From Candidatus Falkowbacteria bacterium RIFOXYC2_FULL_47_12 (GTDB taxonomy: Bacteria; Patescibacteriota; Patescibacteriia; Patescibacteriales; XYC2-FULL-47-12), in the NCBI GenBank assembly GCA_001778285.1, contig MFGL01000030.1, positions 4,920 through 12,890 on the forward strand: DNA of 7,971 nucleotides. The letters are read 5' to 3'. The notes beneath the pieces were generated by a model, which worked only from the letters and a program-made list of their open reading frames with translations, was not told where the DNA came from and made no database searches. Made by a program: the position numbers and the translations under genes. Of this stretch, positions 6,301-7,971 are shown piece after piece; position 1 is the first letter of the stretch; every line of letters starts with the position of its first letter.

Positions 6301-7971
6301 TTAGGTGTTACCGGCGGTCAGCTCGGATACATTACCACTTCAACCATGCCGTTTATTTCTACCGCCCTTACCAAAGGTTATTTCTTAGTTGGCGATGACA
6401 CGGGATTATCACAGGCAACCTCTACGATATTTATTAGTTCTACCGGCAACGTCGGCATCGGGACGACTTCGCCAAATCATAAATTAGACATTAACGGCAA
6501 CCTTGGCTTAAAAGAAGGGCAGTATATAAATTTTGGCTATACGGACGGAACGAACGGCTACGGCATTTACGATAACAACGGCACTTTGCAATTTAAAAAT
6601 TCCAGCGGAGCCTGGGCAAATTTTGGCTCGGGCTCGGGCGCCGGCAGTAATTACGGCGCGGTTGGGGCGCTGGCGTTTTACGCCGCCGCCGGCACCACCG
6701 CGACCGGCACGGACCCGACTTTGATTAAATGGGACAGTTCTATGGGCGCTTTGGGCTTAGGCGTAACCAGCCCGACTTATATTTTAGACATCGCGTCTTC
6801 TACCGCAAATAATTTATTCCGCGTTGGTACTTCAACCAGCAACACAATGTTTGCCGTCAACAGCACGCAGATACAGGCGAATGTGCCGCTGAATTTAAAC
6901 ACGACCGGCAATGTGCAAATGGCGTCTGATTTGGAATTTACCGACAACACCTCCGCCAGTATTTTATCCAACGCGCCGATGTACATTACGGCCGGGGACG
7001 CAAGCCAAAACGTCAGTTTGTACTTAAAAGGCAGCGGCTATGGCGGACAAGTGGTTGTTGACGATAAATTAAGAATCGCTTCCACCACTAACATCCGCTC
7101 CGATCAAAGCACTTATGTCTTCGCCGTTGACTGGGATGATGATGGGGACGCAACTTACGCTTATGTAAATAATTCCAATGCTTGGACGGCCGGCAGCGCC
7201 GACTATGCCGAATATTTCTGGACCGAAGACACTGATTTAGAATCAGGGGAAGCGGTGTGCGTTGACGTAACCAAAAATAACGCGGTAAAAAAATGCGCGC
7301 GGGGGGCGGACGGCAACTTAATGGGCATTATTTCCACCAGTCCGGCGGTACTCGGAAACGCGCCTGGCAACGAGCATCGGGAAAATAATCCTAATTACAA
7401 AATAGTCGGCATGCTCGGACAGGTGCCGGCAAAGGTCAGTACCGAAAACGGATCTATTCGGCCGGGTGATTCGCTGACTTCTTCGGCGCTGTATCCGGGG
7501 TATGTGATGAAAGCGGGAGCGGGGGATTCTACGGTGGGTGTGGCTTTGGAAGCCCTCTCCCCCAACCCCTCTCCCGCTGAGGCGGGCGAGGGGAGTTCTA
7601 CTTCAACCGCAGAGTCAATGTCAGCAACGGCTCCCTCGCCCACTTCTACCCCACCCTCACTCCCTCCCCTAATTAGGGGAGGGACGGGGAGGGGTGAGGG
7701 CGCGGTGAAAGGCACGATCAATGTTTTAATTTCCCGCCGGAACAAGTCTTTAACCGTGGAAGAGGTGGAGCAAAAAGTGGTGGAACGCATTGCGGCGATG
7801 GAAATAGAGGACGAGGTGGCGATTATGGTCAAACAGGCGGTTGACAAATATAACTTTGACCCGGTAGTGAGTAAAATTATTGGTGGAGAGCTCGCGACTA
7901 TGTCTGGAACATTTGATTCCAAGCTGACAGTGCAGAAAGACGAATTGACAAGTTTGATAAATAATAAAGAG
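376..7971 (+). CDS. Giant membrane-anchored repeat surface protein (3' partial), Patescibacteria type
   Basis: The frame is open for 2532 codons with no stop to the window edge; the last in-frame stop upstream is TAG at 349. ATG 376 is the most upstream ATG. TTG 361 is also in frame, and neither has a Shine-Dalgarno sequence in front. Order of parts by residue: acidic leader 1-39, helix-turn-helix 40-90, membrane segment 128-147, helical stalk 156-494, Pro/Thr linker 495-535, beta-repeats 549-710, VGIGTTSP-type array about 746-2035, Peptidase_G2-like domain 2273-2456, charged helical tail 2457-2532. Only two cysteines (C2295, C2307) were found. The array resembles fibrous phage tail and S74-type appendage proteins, and the whole architecture is typical of giant proteins in Candidate Phyla Radiation bacteria. 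An extracellular adhesive fibre anchored by one membrane helix is inferred; ligand and partner are unknown. TGA is not used in frame and glycine is coded by GGN, so the standard bacterial code fits. Confidence 0.95.
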   Translation, partial: MLGKGEDNLESGIEPDVFDTPDLEKNQGQSFHFSGDKEAYISLAEAARYTKFSQDYLSLMARTGRMPAKKFGRNWKARLRDVEDYIARMEAKAAVQTKTEPAPGQLVYQKLEHVAGLPLTNFARYRFQTVVASFLILTTVSLSFAPWYAPAQAAWAENLFWDALAKTAQGARAVVADAGTAVIQATRVAADTTFTTGLQVGVGVIANANQALASADRSPQAQLQKAGARALLHLERVGSALNNFSVALEARTTRRQQFILAGLNRSVEETVFAMDTLAPDLSLAVRNILAAPTRLVPEPVAVAFSQSIGATDTLIAAGVGKLETHKNELVRSSRGTVAGIREFQNEGEPFSQKIFLMVNDAAQTQKQLADAVQRKSNGFINTLAGKQRDLGTALLEITSGGLARAQSYLAQKINGGNARVAGVSESAKQTSGGLWQSMSDNLAKVSGGVDAAKDAWQIEQTKSKSSLASLWLRALDFILPDSFRQSVETKIVAVPAEAPAGIPATGTPQTIIITTTQQQVASPKLPAATPLPAFGRELALDKIIGSPEITGGLTVNGPAVFHDSLDLWGPLYSASGDVIIKDSVDISGGIRVRGLASIDELGVNGNAAISGTLTVSGHFITDSLGALYDLSVGRNLGVGGEFTVAKDAHIVEDLLVSKNLTVTQSGTINGSLTVAGESTLTGDTSVGGNLNVIGTITIAGGTSSGVFSITASSTSPALLVNQRGTGNILKLQDNGTDVLSVLDGGYVGIGTSSPASQFTLWSSLATSSNASIVTIADNASTTLLTVLNQGAVGIRDVSPDFGLEIAATSTSGYFAISSSANSDGNVFIVNNDGAVGIGTSSPSAALTLWGGTSGSGVSLLNVADSASTTLLTVLDNGNVGIGTTSPFQTLSVTGNVFVDGNISVTGPINYLGTATTTFGGPLASYTGDLIIGAASENDILLNPYGGNVGIGTTSPFTTLAITGNGYLSGTLTAVGLATFGNSSTTQATIGNMYLRSNTISATNDSGLALYDNASNGIVIADGGNVGIGDATPTYLLDVAGNGRFTSYVDASYFVATSTSATSTFAFDIASASGNFTVHSAGTTNNLLLNPYGGNVGIGTTSPFTTLAITGNGYLSGTLTAAGLTTLSNSSTTQATIGNMYLRSNTVSATNDSGLYLYDDGSNGIFVQDGGNVGIGDATPTYLLDVAGNGRFTSYVDASYFVATSTSATSTFAFDIASASGNFTVHSAGTTNNLLLNPYGGNVGIGTTSPFTTLAITGNGYLSGTLTAAGLTTLSNSSTTQATIGNMYLRSNTVSATNDSGLYLYDDGSNGIFVQDGGNVGIGDATPTYLLDVAGNGRFTSYVDASYFVATSTTASSTFNRISSGTGDLIIGAASENDILLNPYGGSVGIGTSSPTVTFSVNGNGYVTGGLGIGIATTTAGALQTSGDAHIGGDLTVIGNSTTLGGSSSDTLTINSYIKSNVIPNQNISYSLGSVDYYWDKLYVGELIVNNVSAASTTIGGTQSETFTINSDNDTADTQNASLLFFRGSVVPNAVIKWDATANLFDFNQPVFIQNDSTDGIITLNVQGSNGQSTDVLRIASSTGDVLLNVTNRDRVGIATTTPGHTLDVYGNFRVGTAGSYDHLLFIDTTNNKVGIGTSSPWAFLSVNAPGGQPAFAIGSSTTQFIVDADGNVGIGTTTPFTTLAITGNGYLSGTLTAAGLATLTNSTSTQATIGNIYLSSNTISATNDSGLALYDNASNGIVIADGGNVGIGDATPTYLLDVAGNGRFTSYVDASYFVATSTTASSTFNRISSGTGDLIIGAASENDILLNPYGGSVGIASTSPNWILSVNDAGNGFAVNGSGNIVQGGYQGTAIADAYISSATTWNNKWDLASSTIGVPYGGTGAISLSDGFVLLGNGTGAMQALDVTTDGAIVIGDGTTDPTTLAAFTGSTGTLKHEYGGIEADISAITTGGILRGSGAGAMAILALGTPGQILGVTGGQLGYITTSTMPFISTALTKGYFLVGDDTGLSQATSTIFISSTGNVGIGTTSPNHKLDINGNLGLKEGQYINFGYTDGTNGYGIYDNNGTLQFKNSSGAWANFGSGSGAGSNYGAVGALAFYAAAGTTATGTDPTLIKWDSSMGALGLGVTSPTYILDIASSTANNLFRVGTSTSNTMFAVNSTQIQANVPLNLNTTGNVQMASDLEFTDNTSASILSNAPMYITAGDASQNVSLYLKGSGYGGQVVVDDKLRIASTTNIRSDQSTYVFAVDWDDDGDATYAYVNNSNAWTAGSADYAEYFWTEDTDLESGEAVCVDVTKNNAVKKCARGADGNLMGIISTSPAVLGNAPGNEHRENNPNYKIVGMLGQVPAKVSTENGSIRPGDSLTSSALYPGYVMKAGAGDSTVGVALEALSPNPSPAEAGEGSSTSTAESMSATAPSPTSTPPSLPPLIRGGTGRGEGAVKGTINVLISRRNKSLTVEEVEQKVVERIAAMEIEDEVAIMVKQAVDKYNFDPVVSKIIGGELATMSGTFDSKLTVQKDELTSLINNKE
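493..645 (+). other. Domain: excisionase/MerR-like helix-turn-helix (residues about 40-90)
   Basis: The stretch beginning YISLAEAARYTKFSQDYLS and continuing to GRNWKARLRDVEDYI has the layout of the HTH_17 / excisionase group: an initial 'isl-eAA' helix, a second helix in the position of the recognition helix, then a basic wing (PAKKFGRNW) and a closing helix (DVEDYI). This group normally binds DNA. Here it lies ahead of a membrane segment, so by the positive-inside rule it should face the cytoplasm. Whether it still binds DNA, acts as a protein-protein module or is a relic cannot be told from the sequence. The wing keeps several basic residues (K69, K70, R73, K76). Confidence 0.75.
757..816 (+). 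other. Single transmembrane segment / internal signal-anchor (residues about 128-147)
   Basis: Residues 128-147 run from QTVVASFLILTT through VSLSFAPW: a hydrophobic core preceded by basic residues (R124, R126) and followed by APAQAAWA. No other hydrophobic stretch of this kind was seen in the 2532 residues. The positive charge on the N side predicts the N-terminus inside and the repeat fibre outside. The AQA at 151-153 could be a signal-peptidase site; cleavage there would release the fibre from the helix-turn-helix part, whereas no cleavage would leave it membrane-anchored. Confidence 0.8.
841..1857 (+). other. Alanine-rich helical stalk (residues about 156-494)
   Basis: This section is rich in Ala, Gln, Leu, Val and charged residues, with few Gly or Pro and no beta-repeat motifs. 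Runs such as AQLQKAGARALLHLERVGS and DAAQTQKQLADAVQRK are amphipathic and suggest long helices or a coiled-coil stalk just outside the membrane. I recognise no family. It is followed by a Pro/Thr-rich linker at 1858-1980 (VPAEAPAGIPATGTPQ and onward to PLPAFG) that separates the helical part from the beta-repeat fibre. Confidence 0.6.
2020..2505 (+). other. First beta-repeat block, 'GxLTVxG' type (residues about 549-710)
   Basis: Short degenerate repeats of the form GGLTVNG, ISGGIRVRG, ISGTLTVSG, INGSLTVAG and VGGNLNVIG recur every 15-25 residues. Alternating hydrophobic residues with turns at Gly/Asn fit a beta-solenoid or the beta-roll shafts of trimeric fibres. This block has no VGIGTTSP motifs, so it is a separate repeat class from the longer array that follows. 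Confidence 0.6.
3187..3540 (+). repeat. Copy A, diverged 441-bp repeat unit
   Basis: This segment aligns in register with 3628-3981 at an offset of 441 bp, from the NDILLNPYGG stretch through the end of FTSYVDASYFVA. It differs by many silent changes and a few amino-acid changes (ISATNDSGLALYDNASNGI against VSATNDSGLYLYDDGSNGI in the later copies). It represents the older sister of the two identical units that follow. Confidence 0.85.
3541..4432 (+). repeat. Exact 441-bp in-frame tandem duplication (copies B and C)
   Basis: Positions 3541-3981 and 3982-4422 are identical base for base by my reading, and identity continues ten bases further (451 bp matching at a 441-bp offset). It begins right after a mismatch at 3540/3981 and ends at a mismatch at 3992/4433. 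The unit is 147 codons, so the duplication keeps the frame and lengthens the fibre by one double-motif unit. Complete identity, including third codon positions, indicates a very recent duplication, ongoing homogenisation or an assembly artefact. Confidence 0.92.
4339..4543 (+). repeat. 205-bp exact dispersed repeat, first copy
   Basis: This block is identical to 5629-5833, 1290 bp (430 codons) downstream and in the same frame. It codes for the end of a VGIGDATPT unit, the FTSYVDASYFVATSTTASS stretch and the GDLIIGAASENDILLNPYGG stretch. The first 94 bases (4339-4432) also belong to the end of the 441-bp duplication. Confidence 0.9.
5386..5833 (+). repeat. Copy D, mosaic repeat unit with second copy of the 205-bp block
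   Basis: The unit is in register with copy A at a 2172-bp offset. Its first part (5386-5628) is closest to copy A (ISATNDSGLALYDNASNGI), with scattered silent differences. From 5629 to 5833 it is instead identical to 4339-4543, after the end of copy C. The abrupt change from diverged to perfect identity inside one unit is what gene conversion or unequal recombination between repeats would leave. Confidence 0.85.
6013..6345 (+). other. GGTG/GNGTGA repeat segment (residues about 1880-1990)
   Basis: This section differs from the VGIG units. It contains PYGGTGAISLSDGFVLLGNG followed by TGAMQALDV, then VIGDGTTDPTTLAAFTGSTG, then EYGGIEADISAITTGGILRG followed by SGAGAMAIL and TPGQILGVTGGQLGYITTS. 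The common scheme is a GG(T/I) turn, a 'G-IL-G-G-GAM' strand and a closing 'GQxLGxxxGxLxYI' strand. Similar units sit near the distal part of Patescibacteria fibre proteins and some phage fibres. It probably forms a separate shaft or knob element; function unknown. Confidence 0.55.
7566..7593. repeat. Palindromic element 1 translated within the gene
   Basis: The arms at 7566-7577 (CCCCTCTCCCGC) and 7582-7593 (GCGGGCGAGGGG) pair at 11 of 12 positions around a TGAG loop. It is read in frame as part of SPNPSPAEAGEG, a peptide of the kind produced when common 'CCCTCTCCC' interspersed palindromes are translated. Codon choice (CCC, GGG, GAG) departs from the surrounding gene. It looks like an inserted repeat rather than part of the domain. 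Confidence 0.7.
7654..7700. repeat. Palindromic element 2 translated within the gene
   Basis: The core at 7661-7684 is a perfect 24-bp palindrome centred on AATT (7671-7674). It is flanked by outer arms CCCTCAC (7654-7660) and GTGAGGG (7694-7700), with nine unpaired bases (7685-7693) on the right side only. It is read in frame as PSLPPLIRGGTGRGEG. This type of 'CTCCCC-TAATTA-GGGGAG' palindrome is a familiar interspersed repeat in bacterial genomes and is normally intergenic. Confidence 0.75.
7744..7971 (+). other. Charged helical C-terminal segment, open at the window edge
   Basis: Residues about 2457-2532 (KSLTVEEVEQKVVERIAAME onward to LTVQKDELTSLINNKE) are rich in Glu, Lys, Val and Ile with heptad-like spacing, which suggests a helix or coiled coil. 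No stop codon occurs, so the true C-terminus, and any further domains beyond the Peptidase_G2-like domain, lie to the right. I recognise no family in this part. Confidence 0.6.

Larger units (their letters stand above)
2581..6480 (+). repeat. VGIGTTSP-type repeat array
   Basis: Seventeen clear copies of an [N/A/S/R/K/Y]-VGI-x-[TD]-x-[ST]-P type motif begin at 2611, 2746, 2875, 3007, 3214, 3445, 3655, 3886, 4096, 4327, 4531, 5155, 5272, 5386, 5617, 5821 and 6448. Degenerate forms lie near 4600 (LGIGIATTT) and 6751 (LGLGVTSP). The first three spacings are 129-135 bp; later ones alternate between about 231 and 204-210 bp because two motif types (VGIGTTSPF and VGIGDATPT) alternate. Between motifs lie Ser/Thr-rich strands such as AITGNGYLSGTLTAAGL. 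The motif is common in tail-fibre-like and S74-chaperone fibre proteins, where it marks a turn of the shaft. Function as a fibre shaft is inferred. Confidence 0.85.
7192..7743 (+). other. Domain: Peptidase_G2-like (tail-spike autoproteolytic type), residues about 2273-2456
   Basis: The domain opens with SADYAEYFWTED, continues with GEAVCVDVTKNNAVKKC (C2295 and C2307) and LMGIISTSPAVLGN (2315-2328), then YKIVGMLGQVPAKVSTENG and IRPGDSLTSS. The DYAEYF opening and the 'G-IS-NPAVxGN' stretch resemble the Peptidase_G2 family, known from self-cleaving C-terminal domains of Bacillus-phage tail or appendage proteins. In that family cleavage matures a trimeric fibre. I cannot identify the cleavage residues here, so activity is not claimed. 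The domain is interrupted after VGVALE (2391) by a Pro/Ser-rich insert and resumes at GTINVLISRR (2446). Confidence 0.65.

Noticed and set aside
7395..7922. 175-codon open frame on the - strand
   Set aside because: It lies opposite the Peptidase_G2-like domain and the palindromes; its Pro/Ser-rich part is the reverse reading of the palindromic insert. No start signal or recognisable domain.
376..7971. Prophage tail-fibre gene
   Set aside because: The repeat and terminal domain are fibre-like, but the N-terminal helix-turn-helix plus membrane segment does not fit a virion protein, and no phage structural gene is visible. A viral origin of the distal domains remains possible.
376..7971. Recoded TGA (glycine) as in SR1/Gracilibacteria
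   Set aside because: No in-frame TGA occurs in 2532 codons and glycine is abundantly coded by GGN.

Overview
The window holds one very large protein-coding gene on the + strand, preceded by a short AT-rich intergenic region. The frame opens at ATG 376 and stays open for 2532 codons to the last base, so the 3' end of the gene lies outside the window. I found no second gene, RNA gene, CRISPR array or transposase. The organism is most likely a member of the Candidate Phyla Radiation (Patescibacteria, Parcubacteria-like). This is inferred from the protein architecture: an excisionase/MerR-like helix-turn-helix at the N-terminus, one membrane segment, a long array of VGIGTTSP-type repeats and a DYAEYF-type terminal domain. 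That combination is familiar from giant surface proteins of these small-genome bacteria. It is not a marker-gene assignment.

Layout. Positions 1-375 are non-coding. They contain a 15-bp perfect hairpin (32-65, possibly the terminator of a gene to the left), a second perfect hairpin (132-161), an AT-rich tract and a candidate promoter with an extended -10 box (283-312) bracketed by a 9-bp inverted repeat. From 376 the protein runs: short acidic leader (residues 1-39), helix-turn-helix (about 40-90), linker, membrane segment (about 128-147) ending in an AxA-type site, alanine-rich helical stalk (about 156-494), Pro/Thr linker (495-535), beta-solenoid-like repeats (about 549-710), a long Ser/Thr/Gly-rich section with 17 clear VGI motifs (about 746-2035), a GGTG/GNGTGA repeat section lying inside it (about 1880-1990), a Peptidase_G2-like domain (about 2273-2456) interrupted by two DNA palindromes translated in frame, and a charged helical C-terminus still open at the window edge.

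How the parts fit. The single membrane segment predicts a cytoplasmic helix-turn-helix and an extracellular fibre resembling phage tail fibres or other appendages, with a terminal domain related to self-cleaving phage tail-spike domains. The repeat section is evolving actively. It includes an exact 441-bp in-frame tandem duplication, and an exact 205-bp block recurs 1290 bp further on inside a mosaic copy. The likely role is adhesion to, or recognition of, a host or partner cell; this is inference, because nothing in the window names a ligand.
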